A stretch of 64,000 nucleotides of DNA from Vreelandella lutescens. Its GTDB lineage: Bacteria > Pseudomonadota > Gammaproteobacteria > Pseudomonadales > Halomonadaceae. Below are positions 44,126-55,379 of the stretch, one piece after another. The DNA lies in NCBI RefSeq assembly GCF_014640815.1, contig NZ_BMHM01000003.1:248001-312000 (forward strand), in the 5' to 3' direction. The first letter of the stretch is position 1. Each line of letters starts with the position of its first letter. The position numbers were made by a program, and so were the translations under genes. A model generated the notes under the pieces. It ran no database searches. It saw only the letters and a program-made list of their open reading frames with translations, and was not told where the DNA came from.

Positions 44126-45163
44126 ATGCGTAAGGTTTTTATGATGACGGTGCTCGCACTGGCAGTGAGTGGTTGTGCTAATCAGCAATCAAATACTCCC
44201 CAAGTGCGCGATTTAAGCGATGCTCGCCGTGCGGTTGAAAATTCGCCGCAATACACCGTGAAGGCAGGTGATACGCTTTACGGCATCGCCTGGCAGCACA
44301 ATTTGGATTACCGCCAGTTAGCCGCTATCAACAATATCGCCGCGCCCTATCAGATTCATCCTGGCCAAACGATTGCGCTACGGGAAGGTGCAGGCAGTGC
44401 TTCTGCTCAGCCCAGTGCAGCACCGGCCGCTACCAGTGGCGTCGTGGCAACGGGCCTACAGCCCCCAGCAACGGCGGTGGCCAGCAACGACCAGGAGCTG
44501 GATTGGCTGCTGCCGGATGAGAGTGCCATTGAGCGCAATCAGCGGCTGACCGCCGAGCGTTCGGCGGTTGAAGCTTCGCAGCAAGTGGCGGCAGCGGCTA
44601 ACGCCCCAGCGGAGTCTGCGAATACGCAGCCACCTGCCCAGACGGCGCAAGCGCCTGAGCCGACGCCTGAACCTACCCCAGAGCCGGCCCCTGAACCTGA
44701 ACCGGTGGCTGCCGCGGAGCCAGAACCAGCGGCTCAACCGTCCCAGGCGGCCCGCCCAGATCGCTCGTCGCGCACCTTCACTCCCGTTGAAAACATTGAT
44801 TGGCGCTGGCCAACCGATGGTCAAGTGACGGGTGAGTTTGGTCAGGGAGGCAGCATTACTGCCGGGATTGATATCGCCGGACAAAAGGGGCAACCTGTTC
44901 GTGCGGCTGGTCCTGGAATTGTGGTTTACGCCGGTAGCGGTGTGCGCGGTTACGGTAACTTAATACTACTGAAACATAACGATCAGTTTCTTAGTGCCTA
45001 CGCACATAATGATAGTTTAAGCGTCAAAGAGAATGATGTCGTCGAGGCAGGTGAAGTCATTGCCACGATGGGCGATAGCGATGCAGATGCTGTCAAACTG
45101 CATTTTGAGGTGCGCCGCGATGGTCAGCCGCAAAATCCGTTGGACTATCTGCCATCTCGCTAG
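44126..45163 (+). CDS. nlpD: Lipoprotein NlpD, amidase activator with LysM and LytM domains
   Basis: Outer-membrane lipoprotein of 345 residues. The lipobox LAVSGC (Cys at about residue 17) is followed by a LysM domain (YTVKAGDTLYGIAW to HPGQTIAL). A long Ala/Pro/Glu-rich linker carries EPTPEPTPEPAPEPEP repeats. The C-terminal LytM domain has AGIDIAGQKGQPVRAAGPGIVVYAG and KLHFEVRRDGQPQNPLDYLP. The zinc-binding histidine of active M23 enzymes is missing at AGIDIAG, as in known NlpD proteins that only activate AmiC. AGGAG precedes ATG 44126. In other species the rpoS promoter lies inside this gene. Confidence 0.94.
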   Translation: MRKVFMMTVLALAVSGCANQQSNTPQVRDLSDARRAVENSPQYTVKAGDTLYGIAWQHNLDYRQLAAINNIAAPYQIHPGQTIALREGAGSASAQPSAAPAATSGVVATGLQPPATAVASNDQELDWLLPDESAIERNQRLTAERSAVEASQQVAAAANAPAESANTQPPAQTAQAPEPTPEPTPEPAPEPEPVAAAEPEPAAQPSQAARPDRSSRTFTPVENIDWRWPTDGQVTGEFGQGGSITAGIDIAGQKGQPVRAAGPGIVVYAGSGVRGYGNLILLKHNDQFLSAYAHNDSLSVKENDVVEAGEVIATMGDSDADAVKLHFEVRRDGQPQNPLDYLPSR

Positions 45164-45290
45164 TCATCACCTAGCAATACCCGAATAGCTGAACTAGGGC
45201 GTCATATAACAATAAGGTGTATGCGCACAGGGAGTGCGACCACCCTTACTTTTCGAAATGGCGGATAGGCGAGACAACGGGGGTATGACC

Positions 45291-46265
45291 ATGAGTATGC
45301 TGGAGAAGGACCTACAGGAGATTGACCTGGATGAAGTTGAAGAGGCGTTAGATGACGCTGACGACGACGCCACGGCAGAAGAGGATGCGTTTGAAAAAGC
45401 GCTGGGCCGTGAAGACCGTCAATCGACTCAAAGCTTGGATGCGACACAGATCTACCTGAATGAAATTGGCTTCTCTCCGCTGCTGACGCCGGAAGAAGAA
45501 GTGTATTATGGCCGCCTAGCGCGCAAAGGCGATGCCCTTGGCCGCTCAAGGATGATTGAGTCGAATCTGCGCTTGGTGGTCAAGATTGCCAGACGCTACC
45601 TGAACCGGGGCTTAACGCTGCTCGATTTGATCGAGGAGGGGAATCTCGGTTTAATTCGAGCGGTAGAGAAGTTCGACCCAGAGCGTGGCTTCCGTTTTTC
45701 GACCTATGCGACGTGGTGGATTCGTCAAACCATTGAGCGTGCGCTGATGAATCAGACGCGTACCATTCGTTTACCTATTCACGTGGTGAAAGAGCTCAAT
45801 ATTTACCTGCGTGCTGCCCGTGAACTGACCCAAAAGCTGGATCACGAGGCCACCGCCGAAGAGATTGCTGAGCATCTTGATAAGCCGGTTGAAACGGTGA
45901 AAAAGATGCTGGGTTTAAACGAGCGGGTCTCCTCGGTTGATTACCCCATGGGTGGCGACAGTGATAAGCCACTGATTGATACGCTGACGGATGACGAGGT
46001 ACTGGGCCCCGAAGCGTGTTTAGTGGATGGTGATGTGCGTGAGCACGTAGACCACTGGCTAGATGAGCTGAGTGAAAAGCAGCGCGAAGTGGTGGTGCGT
46101 CGTTTTGGTTTACGAGGCCACGAAGCTGCCACGTTGGAAGAAGTGGGCGCTGAAATTGGTCTAACGCGCGAACGCGTTCGTCAGATACAGGTAGAAGCGT
46201 TAAAGAAGCTGCGCCGCTCGCTGGAAAAACAGGGGCTTTCCCTCGACGCGATTTTCGAGAGTTAA
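45291..46265 (+). CDS. rpoS: Stationary-phase sigma factor RpoS
   Basis: Sigma-38 of 324 residues. Regions are visible in order: 1.2 ([21 protein letters not shown]), 2 ([41 protein letters not shown]), 3 ([18 protein letters not shown]) and 4 ([15 protein letters not shown] and [24 protein letters not shown]). ATG 45291 is chosen because GGGGG stands seven bases ahead; 45285 and 45297 are close alternatives, and 45258 would add an unusual N-terminus. The acidic stretch [20 protein letters not shown] at the N-terminus fits a halophile. Located after nlpD as expected. Confidence 0.96.
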   Translation: MSMLEKDLQEIDLDEVEEALDDADDDATAEEDAFEKALGREDRQSTQSLDATQIYLNEIGFSPLLTPEEEVYYGRLARKGDALGRSRMIESNLRLVVKIARRYLNRGLTLLDLIEEGNLGLIRAVEKFDPERGFRFSTYATWWIRQTIERALMNQTRTIRLPIHVVKELNIYLRAARELTQKLDHEATAEEIAEHLDKPVETVKKMLGLNERVSSVDYPMGGDSDKPLIDTLTDDEVLGPEACLVDGDVREHVDHWLDELSEKQREVVVRRFGLRGHEAATLEEVGAEIGLTRERVRQIQVEALKKLRRSLEKQGLSLDAIFES

Positions 46266-46321
46266 TCCACCCTAGAGGGGCAAGTCAGCCGTACTGGCCG
46301 AGCCTGATAAATGCACTCAAC

Positions 46322-46348
46322 GCGCACCGAGTTACCCGCTCGGTGCGC
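46322..46348 (+). terminator. Hairpin terminator candidate after rpoS
   Basis: GCGCACCGAG and CTCGGTGCGC form a perfect ten-base stem with a seven-base loop, followed by TGTTGTT. The T-run is broken, so termination may be partial. The 222-base gap between rpoS and alr otherwise shows only a small GGCC-AAGT-GGCC dyad near 46447; no small RNA with repeated GGA motifs is obvious. Confidence 0.65.
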
Positions 46349-46487
46349 TGTTGTTAGGGCTAACCATTTTTTATTCATGTAGCACGCACTGAATAACGTC
46401 ACCTTGCCCGCAACGCGAGCAGGTAAGCGGATAGGCCAAGTGGCCTAGGGTCAGTCGCCCCAGTGTAAGTGAGAGAGTGAGAGAGCC

Positions 46488-47588
46488 ATGCGCCCGTTAG
46501 TGGCCCATATTGATTTGGACGCATTGCGTCACAACTATCAACTGGCGTGCCGCTGCGCTCCGCAAAGCCGCTCAGTTGCTGTGATTAAAGCCGATGCCTA
46601 CGGGCACGGTGCTTTGGCTTGTGCCCGCGCCTTGGAAGCCGATGTTCCGGCCTTTGCCGTGGCCTGCATTGAGGAAGCGCTTAGCCTGCGGGAAGGTGGC
46701 ATTCGCGCGCCGATTATACTGCTGGAGGGTATTTTTAGTGCCGATGAGCTGGCCCTGGTCGACCAGCATCGCCTATGGACCAGTGTGCACAGCGCATGGC
46801 AGGTCGAGGCGCTCTTGGCTTACGCTCCCCAGCAGCCTATTCCTGTATGGCTAAAAGTGGACTCTGGTATGCACCGCCTGGGGTTCCCACCTGAGGAAGC
46901 TCCCAGCGTCTGGCAGCGGTTGGTCAACGCCCCCCAAGTGACGGCGCTACACCTGATGAGCCACTTTGCTACGGCTGATGCGCAGGACGCTAGCTACTTC
47001 AACCGTCAGATGGCCGCTCTGCAAGCGTTAGCCGCTGAGTTGAATGCGCCGCTATGCTTGGCCAACTCCCCGGCTACGCTGGCTTGGCCTGCTGCTCATG
47101 GCGACTGGAACCGCCCTGGTGTCATGCTTTACGGCAGCGACCCGTTAGAAATCGCTAATGAGATAACCCAGCAGCTACGCCCGGTCATGTCCTTGCGCTC
47201 TGAAATTATGGCGCTGCGTGAACTGTCAGTGGGTGAGCAGGTGGGCTACGGCGGTCGCTGGAAAGCCAAACGCCCCTCTAAAATCGCCGTGGTCGCCGCA
47301 GGCTATGGCGATGGCTACGACCGCCATGCAGTGGATGGCACGCCGGTGCTGGTTAATGGCCAGCGCTGCCCCATCGCCGGTAAGGTTTCCATGGATATGC
47401 TGACGGTGGACGTGACCGATGTACCCGATGCGGTGATTGGAAGCGAAGTAGTGTTCTGGGGCACGGCCAGCAACGGCGCAGTGCTGTCAGTGGATGAAGT
47501 GGCTCGCTATTGCGATACCATCAGTTACACCCTGCTGACGGGGGTGCTGCCTAGAGCGCCGCGGCGCTACCATAGGGCTCACATTTAA
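46488..47588 (+). CDS. alr: Alanine racemase
   Basis: PLP enzyme of 366 residues that provides D-alanine for peptidoglycan. The cofactor lysine is Lys34 in AVIKADAYGHGA, the second catalytic residue is the tyrosine in GEQVGYGGRW, and the C-terminal domain shows GKVSMDMLTVDVTDVP and CDTISYTLLTGVLPRAPRRY. The length is standard. The alr or dadX form cannot be decided by sequence alone; no amino-acid dehydrogenase gene (dadA) is adjacent. The lpxL gene follows by 12 bases. Confidence 0.95.
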   Translation: MRPLVAHIDLDALRHNYQLACRCAPQSRSVAVIKADAYGHGALACARALEADVPAFAVACIEEALSLREGGIRAPIILLEGIFSADELALVDQHRLWTSVHSAWQVEALLAYAPQQPIPVWLKVDSGMHRLGFPPEEAPSVWQRLVNAPQVTALHLMSHFATADAQDASYFNRQMAALQALAAELNAPLCLANSPATLAWPAAHGDWNRPGVMLYGSDPLEIANEITQQLRPVMSLRSEIMALRELSVGEQVGYGGRWKAKRPSKIAVVAAGYGDGYDRHAVDGTPVLVNGQRCPIAGKVSMDMLTVDVTDVPDAVIGSEVVFWGTASNGAVLSVDEVARYCDTISYTLLTGVLPRAPRRYHRAHI

Positions 47589-47600
47589 ACGGTTATCTGT

Positions 47601-48515
47601 ATGTCTAAAGTGTCTTATCCGCGCTCTTTTGCGCATCCTCGTTACTGGCCCACGTGGCTGGCCATTGGCCTGATGTACGTGGCCGCTTGGCTCCCTTGGC
47701 GGCTCAAGCTATGGGTAGGTAAAGCCATTGGCCTGTTGGCTTGGCGGTTAGCGAAGCGTCGTCGGCACATTACGGCCACTAATATTGCGCTTTGCTTTCC
47801 TGAAAAAAGCGCCGATGAGCAGCGCCAACTGGTCAAAGAGACCTTTATCGCTAATGGTATTGGCTTGGTGGAAACCGCCACCGGTTGGTGCCGGGATGCA
47901 GAAGGACTGCGTCATCGCGTGGCCTATCACGGCCAAGAGCACCTTGCCCGCGCAAAAGCTCAGGGCAAAGGCGTATTGGTGGTGGGGATTCACTTCTCAA
48001 CGCTGGATTTAGGCGGGGCGTTGCACTCACTGTTCTTCCCAGCCGATGTGGTCTATCGCCCCCATAACAACCCGCTGTTTGAGCGCTTTATGACCCGCGC
48101 GCGCTCGCGTATTTTCGGCCAAGCGATTGATCGGCATGACTTGCGCGGAGTGGTGCGCCGTATTAAAGCGGGGCATATCGTGTGGTACTCGCCGGATCAG
48201 GATTTTGGTCGTGATGTGAGCGTCTTTGCACCGCTGTTTGGCCAGCAGGCGGCGACGATTCGCCTGACGGCCAAAATTGCCAAAATGACGGGTGCCCCCG
48301 TGGTGCCGCTGATGTTCCACCGCAATCCGGATAACCGTACGTACACCATCGAGTGTTTGCCTGCCTTTGACAACTTCCCCAGTGGCGATGAAATGGCTGA
48401 TGCCACGCGGGTGAATGCCTTTATCGAGCGGGCAATCCGTAAACACCCGGAGCAGTACCTGTGGCTGCATCGACGCTTCAAAACCCGTCCAGAAGGCGAG
48501 GCAGGTTTGTACTAG
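47601..48515 (+). CDS. lpxL: Lipid A lauroyl/palmitoleoyl acyltransferase
   Basis: Inner-membrane acyltransferase of 304 residues of the LpxL/HtrB family that adds a secondary acyl chain to Kdo2-lipid IVA. One N-terminal membrane segment (WPTWLAIGLMYVAAWLPW) precedes the catalytic H-x4-D motif in VGIHFSTLDLGG. VYRPHNNPLFERFMTRARS and WYSPDQDFG are further family blocks. C-terminal YLWLHRRFKTRPEGE is typical. Likely cotranscribed with alr, and closed by a bidirectional terminator. Confidence 0.93.
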   Translation: MSKVSYPRSFAHPRYWPTWLAIGLMYVAAWLPWRLKLWVGKAIGLLAWRLAKRRRHITATNIALCFPEKSADEQRQLVKETFIANGIGLVETATGWCRDAEGLRHRVAYHGQEHLARAKAQGKGVLVVGIHFSTLDLGGALHSLFFPADVVYRPHNNPLFERFMTRARSRIFGQAIDRHDLRGVVRRIKAGHIVWYSPDQDFGRDVSVFAPLFGQQAATIRLTAKIAKMTGAPVVPLMFHRNPDNRTYTIECLPAFDNFPSGDEMADATRVNAFIERAIRKHPEQYLWLHRRFKTRPEGEAGLY

Positions 48516-48531
48516 CCAATGAAAATGCCAT

Positions 48532-48558
48532 AAAAAAAGCCGCCCAAAGGCGGCTTTT
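48532..48558. terminator. Bidirectional terminator between lpxL and speD
   Basis: AGCCGCC and GGCGGCT pair around CAAA, with seven A residues before and four T residues after the stem. It serves both convergent genes. Confidence 0.9.
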
Positions 48559-48590
48559 CGTTAGCTGAATCATAGGCTTAAGGCAGTGCC

Positions 48591-49385
48591 TTAATCAAGA
48601 TTGCGGGAGTAGAAGATCTCCAGCATCTCTTTACGCAGGCGGCTTTCGATATCCCGCGCTTCTTCAAAGGTGATGTCGCGGCGAGAGGTGCCGAACAGGT
48701 AGTTATCCAGTTCGAAGTCTTTCAGCAGCATCTTAGTGTGGAACATGTTCTCTTGATACACGTTCACGTCGATCATCTGGTAGGCCTGCTTGGTGTCTTC
48801 TGCCAAGTAGTCCTGGATGGACGTAATGTCGTGATCAATAAACAGCTTTTTGCCGTCCACATCCCGAGTAAAACCGCGCACGCGGTAATCCATGGTGACG
48901 ATATCGGAATCAAAGCTGTGGATCAGGTAGTTCAGCGCTTTCAGCGGGCTGATATGACCACAGGTGGAAACATCGATATCCAAGCGGAAGGTGCTGATGC
49001 CGTTGTCAGGGTGCGATTCTGGGTAGCTATGCACCGTCACATGGCTCTTATCCAGGTGAGCAACCACGGTTTCCGGCAGCGGGCCAGGGCCCGGCTCGGT
49101 TTGCCCAGGTGTGGGGTCATCCAGCTCGTGTTCAGCGATCAGGATGGTCACGCTCGCGCCGTGGGGCTCGTAATCCTGACGTGAAATATTCAGCACATGA
49201 GCGCCGATGATATTGGTCACGTCCTTGAGAATCTGCGTCAAACGTTCGGCGTTGTAAAGCTCATCGATATAGTCGATATAAGCCGCACGCTGCTCTTCGG
49301 TTTTGGCGTAACAGATGTCGTAAATATTGAAGCTCAACGAGCTTGTCAGGTTGTTGAACCCGTGGAGTCGGAGATTATCTGACAC
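48591..49385 (-). CDS. speD: S-adenosylmethionine decarboxylase proenzyme
   Basis: Enzyme of 264 residues for spermidine synthesis, processed into two chains with a pyruvoyl group. The cleavage serine is Ser114 in [18 protein letters not shown]. Other conserved blocks are [39 protein letters not shown] and [23 protein letters not shown]. The length equals that of the E. coli type. No speE gene is adjacent. The 219-base region upstream has no recognisable gene. Confidence 0.96.
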   Translation of the reverse strand: MSDNLRLHGFNNLTSSLSFNIYDICYAKTEEQRAAYIDYIDELYNAERLTQILKDVTNIIGAHVLNISRQDYEPHGASVTILIAEHELDDPTPGQTEPGPGPLPETVVAHLDKSHVTVHSYPESHPDNGISTFRLDIDVSTCGHISPLKALNYLIHSFDSDIVTMDYRVRGFTRDVDGKKLFIDHDITSIQDYLAEDTKQAYQMIDVNVYQENMFHTKMLLKDFELDNYLFGTSRRDITFEEARDIESRLRKEMLEIFYSRNLD

Positions 49386-49604
49386 GTCCGAACCTCCCTA
49401 TGGCAGATGAAGACACCCCGACGATCCAGCGCCGGAACCGATAAACACTTGTTACCGTGCTGACGCAGCCGCTACTCATCAAGCGGCCCCGCACTACGCA
49501 GTATGGGGAGAAACAAGCGGGCGTATTATGCCCGCCTGCGGCGAGGGTTGCATCCGACCACGCCATTTTTTTTAAACCGGGATGAAAGTGTCGCGACGTG
49601 GGGT

Positions 49605-50024
49605 TCAAGCCTCGACGATCTCGAAGGAGTGGGTAATCTCAACGCCGCCGTTGACCAGCATGATTGAGGCGCTGCAGTATTTCTCTGCAGAAAGCTCCAC
49701 CGCCCGCTGTACTTGCTTCTCTTTCAAGCTGCGGCCAGTGACCACGAAGTGGACGTGAATCTTGGTGAACACCGCCGGCACTTCGTCAGCGCGCTCGGCA
49801 TCCAGCTCGGCCACACAGTCGGTGACATCGGCGCGGGCTTTATCAAGAATGTTCAAAATATCGAACGCCGTGCAGCTACCCATGCCCATCAGCAGCATTT
49901 CCATCGGCCGAGGGCCGGTATTGCGGCCGCCGTGGTTGGGTGGGCCATCAATCACAACGCTGTGTCCGCTACCGGATTCAGCGACGAACTGACGACCTTC
50001 GGTCCATTTTACCCGTGCTTTCAC
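49605..50024 (-). CDS. OsmC family peroxidase-like protein (YhfA type)
   Basis: Protein of 139 residues with the OsmC fold. The two cysteines, in MGMGSCTAFDIL and EKYCSASIML, match the reactive pair used against organic hydroperoxides. RPMEMLLMGMGSCTAFDILNI and VQRAVELSAEKYCSA are family blocks. The sequence is closest in style to YhfA rather than to OsmC or Ohr, and YhfA has no firm role. It stands alone between speD and murU. Confidence 0.88.
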   Translation of the reverse strand: MKARVKWTEGRQFVAESGSGHSVVIDGPPNHGGRNTGPRPMEMLLMGMGSCTAFDILNILDKARADVTDCVAELDAERADEVPAVFTKIHVHFVVTGRSLKEKQVQRAVELSAEKYCSASIMLVNGGVEITHSFEIVEA

Positions 50025-50118
50025 GTTGCTCTCCTCATCTTGGCGACGAAAGGTAAGTCGCGCAGCATAACATTTCTATGGGGCGACGCACTGCTTGATC
50101 GTGCGCGGCTCGCACGGT

Positions 50119-51788
<1,670 letters not shown>

Positions 51789-51823
51789 GCAAGCTCCTTG
51801 CTGGTCGGGCATCATGCGGGCTG

Positions 51824-51829
51824 TATAAT
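51824..51829 (+). promoter_or_regulatory. Candidate -10 box for lptD
   Basis: A perfect TATAAT lies in the 70-base divergent gap between amgK and lptD, about 30 bases before ATG 51859. The -35 region is weak: TTGCTG at 51798-51803 is 20 bases away. The leader would be short. Confidence 0.5.
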
Positions 51830-51858
51830 ACCGATTCTGGATGCCAAGGATAACGAAC

Positions 51859-54306
51859 ATGGGCAAGCGAATCTCGCGCACCGTACCGGTTGCGCATACG
51901 CTGCTGGGCAGTTTGCTCGCTGGCGCCTCGTTTTCAGCGGTGGCGCAGGGACAAACACTGCCTGCAGAGGCGCTGGACTGGCAGGCCTGGAGCCAAGACG
52001 AAGCGCCGCAACAGCTGTGCCGGGGGCGCTATGTGATGCCCGGCTACCGCTTGCCAGCGGAGGAGAACCCGGAAACCCTCTCGGTGGAAACCGCAGAAGT
52101 GGATTACGCCGCTGATGGCGAAGCGTTGCTGCGTGGCGATGTGGTGCTACGCCGGGGCAATACCGAACTGCAGGCTGAGCGCGTCTTTCTTCCGGCGGAG
52201 CGCCAGCAGGTGGATGCCGAGGGCAATCTAGCGATCCGCGATGGCCAAGCGTTAGTGCGCGGTGAGCAAGCAACGCTCATGTTGAATGAAGACCGCGCCT
52301 CGCTGCGTAATAGCCACTACGTGCTTTACGAACAGCATCTGCGTGGCCAAGCAAGCCAGCTAGAACAGACCGGTGAGAGCCAATATCGGCTGCAGGAGGC
52401 CACATTTACGACCTGCGACCCCGGCGCTAACAGCTGGCAACTGGTTAGCAGCGACATTCGTCTTGATCAGGCATCGGGATTTGGCACCGCCCGCCACGCG
52501 CGCCTGCAGGTCAAAGATGTCCCGGTGTTTTACTGGCCATGGCTGCGTTTCCCGATTGATGACCGCCGCCATACCGGGCTGCTCTCACCCTCGGTGAGCT
52601 TTTCTAGCGACGGCTTTGATTACACCCAGCCGTTCTATTGGAACATTGCGCCGAACCACGACGCTACCATTACCCCGCGCTGGATGTCGGATCGTGGGCT
52701 GTTGCTCAACGGTGAGTACCGTTACCTTTTGGAGCAGAGCCAAGGTTTGGTCGAGGGCGGCTATCTCGATAGCGACGGCGGTACCAGTAGCGGTGATAAC
52801 CGCTTTGAAGGTGATGACCGCTGGTACATTGATGCTCAGCACGCTGGCACATTAACGGCCCGCAGCGATTATCAGCTCCGCTACGGTGCCGCCAGCGACG
52901 GACGCTATTTTGATGACTTTGGCGGCGAATTTGGCAATAGTGACCGGGTCAGTATGGAGCGCTTGGCTCAAGTCGATTACCGCGGTGAGCGCTGGCAGCT
53001 TGACGCCCGCGCCCAGGGCTTTCAGCGTTTGGAAGACCCCCTTAGCGACACCGACCGCCCGTTTTATCGCCTGCCCAGCTTAACGGCCAATTCCGATTGG
53101 CAGTTAGGGAGTGGGCTATATACCCAGTGGCGCTCGAACGCCACTTACTTCTGGCGCGATGTTGACGAGCGGCGGGTACCGGAGCGTGAAGCGGCTATTG
53201 GTTCCCGTCTGCACTTAACGCCCGCGGTGGGCTGGCGCTATGAGCAGCCCTGGGGCTACATTGAGCCTCGCACCGAGCTTTGGCACACCGCCTACGAGCT
53301 GGATTACGGCGACCGAGTCACCGATCGAGCCACCTCGCCGACTCGCAGTGTTGCCATTACCTCTATCGACAGCGGCCTAGTGTTTGAGCGGGAGCTTGAG
53401 CTAGGCGGGCGCGACTACCGGCAAACGCTCGAACCCCGTGTGAACTATGCCTACGTGCCGCGCACTAATCAGACCCAGCTACCCGATTTCGATAGCCGTG
53501 AGCGTGCATTCTCCTGGGACCAACTCTGGTCACCGCACCGTTTCTCGGGTGCTGACCGAGTGGGTGATCTCAATCGCGTTTCTTTAGGGGTTCAGTCACG
53601 CCTGATCGAAGATAGTGCGGGGCGTGATCGGCTAACGCTTGGTGTTGGTCAAAGCGTCTACTTCTCTGAGCGTCGGATCGATAGCGAAGGCGACCCGGAT
53701 ACCTTGCCGCCACGCCCGGGCGAAGACCCCTCTGTTAATCCGCAGAGCCGCTATCAAGCCACTCGCGACCGCTCCCCGCTGGTCACTCGCTTGGATTGGC
53801 AAATCTCCGACCGCTGGAGCACCGGCTACGAATGGCTTTACGATGATGAGCGTGAACAAACCGAGCGCTCCAGTGTGGATGTACGTTATCGCCATCCGGC
53901 AGGGCATGTAGTGAACCTTGGCTACCGTTGGGAGATCGAAGGGTTTGATCCGAGCGTGATACCCGGCGACGACGGCTTCCGCGACTATAGTCGCGAGGAG
54001 TGGGACCTCTCGCTGGCCTGGAAAGCGAGCCCCAGGATTGATTTGATTGGCCGCTACCTGCACGATCAAACCAATAATCGGCCGCTGGAGCAGATAGCGG
54101 GCCTGCAATGGAACGACTGCTGCTACGGCGTGCAGCTGGTATGGCGCGAATGGATCGATGATAACGATACGGCGCGGGTTGGCGATGACTTCAACGACCG
54201 CGGGCTATTTTTGCGCTTTGTGTTTCGTGGTCTAGGTGGCGTAGGCCAAGAGGCCGACGGCTACTTTGAACAGGCGATTCCTGGCTACCGCCCCACGCCC
54301 CTATAA
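51859..54306 (+). CDS. lptD: LPS-assembly protein LptD
   Basis: Outer-membrane beta-barrel of 815 residues that inserts lipopolysaccharide into the outer leaflet. A signal peptide (MGKRISRTVPVAHTLLGSLL, cleavage near AVAQG) is followed by an LptA-like periplasmic domain (about 60-190, VETAEVDYAADGEALLRGDVVLRRG and FTTCDPGANSWQL). The C-terminal barrel has RFPIDDRRHTGLLSPSVSFS, typical of the family, and a conserved CC pair in LQWNDCCYGVQL, which gives the interdomain disulfide. ATG 51859 has AAGG ahead; 51841 is an alternative. First gene of the lptD-surA-pdxA-rsmA-apaG operon. Confidence 0.95.
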   Translation: MGKRISRTVPVAHTLLGSLLAGASFSAVAQGQTLPAEALDWQAWSQDEAPQQLCRGRYVMPGYRLPAEENPETLSVETAEVDYAADGEALLRGDVVLRRGNTELQAERVFLPAERQQVDAEGNLAIRDGQALVRGEQATLMLNEDRASLRNSHYVLYEQHLRGQASQLEQTGESQYRLQEATFTTCDPGANSWQLVSSDIRLDQASGFGTARHARLQVKDVPVFYWPWLRFPIDDRRHTGLLSPSVSFSSDGFDYTQPFYWNIAPNHDATITPRWMSDRGLLLNGEYRYLLEQSQGLVEGGYLDSDGGTSSGDNRFEGDDRWYIDAQHAGTLTARSDYQLRYGAASDGRYFDDFGGEFGNSDRVSMERLAQVDYRGERWQLDARAQGFQRLEDPLSDTDRPFYRLPSLTANSDWQLGSGLYTQWRSNATYFWRDVDERRVPEREAAIGSRLHLTPAVGWRYEQPWGYIEPRTELWHTAYELDYGDRVTDRATSPTRSVAITSIDSGLVFERELELGGRDYRQTLEPRVNYAYVPRTNQTQLPDFDSRERAFSWDQLWSPHRFSGADRVGDLNRVSLGVQSRLIEDSAGRDRLTLGVGQSVYFSERRIDSEGDPDTLPPRPGEDPSVNPQSRYQATRDRSPLVTRLDWQISDRWSTGYEWLYDDEREQTERSSVDVRYRHPAGHVVNLGYRWEIEGFDPSVIPGDDGFRDYSREEWDLSLAWKASPRIDLIGRYLHDQTNNRPLEQIAGLQWNDCCYGVQLVWREWIDDNDTARVGDDFNDRGLFLRFVFRGLGGVGQEADGYFEQAIPGYRPTPL

Positions 54307-54341
54307 CGACCACTTTAACGAGCGACTGAAAGAGACTTTTT

Positions 54342-55379
54342 ATGATGATCAGAAAGACCCTGCTGACCTGCGCGCTAAAAAAACGGGCAACCAAACTATC
54401 GGTTGGCAGCATGATGGTGCTTTGCCTGGGTACTGGCGCAGCGCTGGTTCCACTGGCCGCTCATGCACAAAACTTTGAGTCGGCCCAGCGTCAGCAATTA
54501 GACACCGTCGTCGCAGTTGTTAATGACGGTGTGATTATGCGCAGCGAGCTGAACGAACGTATCGCCCAAGTGGAACAGCAAGCGACGGCCCAAGACGGTA
54601 CATTGCCGCCGCGTAACCAGTTAGCCCAGCAAGTGCTGGAGCGTATGGTGATGGATGAAATCCAGCTACAAATGGCTCGTCAAGCGAACCTGAGCGTGGA
54701 TGACACGGAGCTTAATCGCCAGCTGCGTAGCCTTGCCGAATCCAACAACATGACGCTGGATCAGTTTGCGGATGCGGTAGAAGCCGACGGCATCACCCTG
54801 GCCGACGTGCGCGAAGACGTACGCCGTGAAATGTTGATGCGCCAAGTGCAGCAGCGCCAAATTAGCCAGCGCGTCACGGTGTCTGATCGCGACGTCGAGC
54901 GCTTCTTGAGTCAGCAGCCTAGCCAGCAAGGCCAAGCGTTTATTGAAGAGACTCGCGCTCGCCATGTGCTGGTGGAGCTCACCCCCACGCGCAATGAAAA
55001 CCAAGCACGCGCCCGTGCGCAAGAAGCTCGTCAGCGCTTGCAGCAGGGTGATGACTTTGCCTCAGTGGCCCGTGAGTACAGCGATGACCGTGGCAGCGGC
55101 ATGAACGGTGGCGACTTAGGATGGGTGCGCCCCGGCCAAACAGTACCAGCATTTGAAGAAGCCATGACCTCGCTCAGCCCCAACCAGCTCTCTGAGCCGG
55201 TACGCTCCCAGTTTGGCTACCACGTCATTGAGGTGCTGGAGCGTCGTCGTCAGGACGTGACAGAAGAGAGCCGTCGTGAGCAGGTGCGCCAAGCGATTTT
55301 CCAGCGTCGTGCCAACGAAGAGCTGCAAACCTGGCAGCGTGAAATCCGCGAACAGGCCTTTGTGGATATTCGTCTCTAA
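54342..55379 (+). CDS. surA: Periplasmic chaperone SurA, single-parvulin form
   Basis: Chaperone of 345 residues for outer-membrane proteins. A signal peptide (hydrophobic stretch ending AAHAQ, about residue 43) is followed by the chaperone domain (LDTVVAVVNDGVIMRSELNERI). One parvulin domain follows (about 190-300, ARHVLVELTP, GGDLGWVRPGQTVPAFEEAM and FGYHVIEVLERR). E. coli SurA has about 428 residues and two parvulin domains. The copy here aligns with the catalytically active second one, so the first is missing. Signal-peptide length is long because ATG 54342/54345 are early. Its stop and the pdxA start share a base. Confidence 0.92.
   Translation: MMIRKTLLTCALKKRATKLSVGSMMVLCLGTGAALVPLAAHAQNFESAQRQQLDTVVAVVNDGVIMRSELNERIAQVEQQATAQDGTLPPRNQLAQQVLERMVMDEIQLQMARQANLSVDDTELNRQLRSLAESNNMTLDQFADAVEADGITLADVREDVRREMLMRQVQQRQISQRVTVSDRDVERFLSQQPSQQGQAFIEETRARHVLVELTPTRNENQARARAQEARQRLQQGDDFASVAREYSDDRGSGMNGGDLGWVRPGQTVPAFEEAMTSLSPNQLSEPVRSQFGYHVIEVLERRRQDVTEESRREQVRQAIFQRRANEELQTWQREIREQAFVDIRL

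Noticed and set aside
46266..46487. RsmZ-like small RNA downstream of rpoS
   Set aside because: Pseudomonas has such an RNA here, but repeated GGA motifs in hairpin loops are not seen; only the rpoS terminator hairpin is clear.
49375..49608. 77-residue minus-strand frame between speD and the osmC-like gene
   Set aside because: No start with a ribosome site and a low-complexity Arg/Ser-rich product; treated as non-coding.
51812..52273. Minus-strand frame opposite the lptD N-terminus
   Set aside because: Proline- and arginine-rich shadow of the LptD gene.
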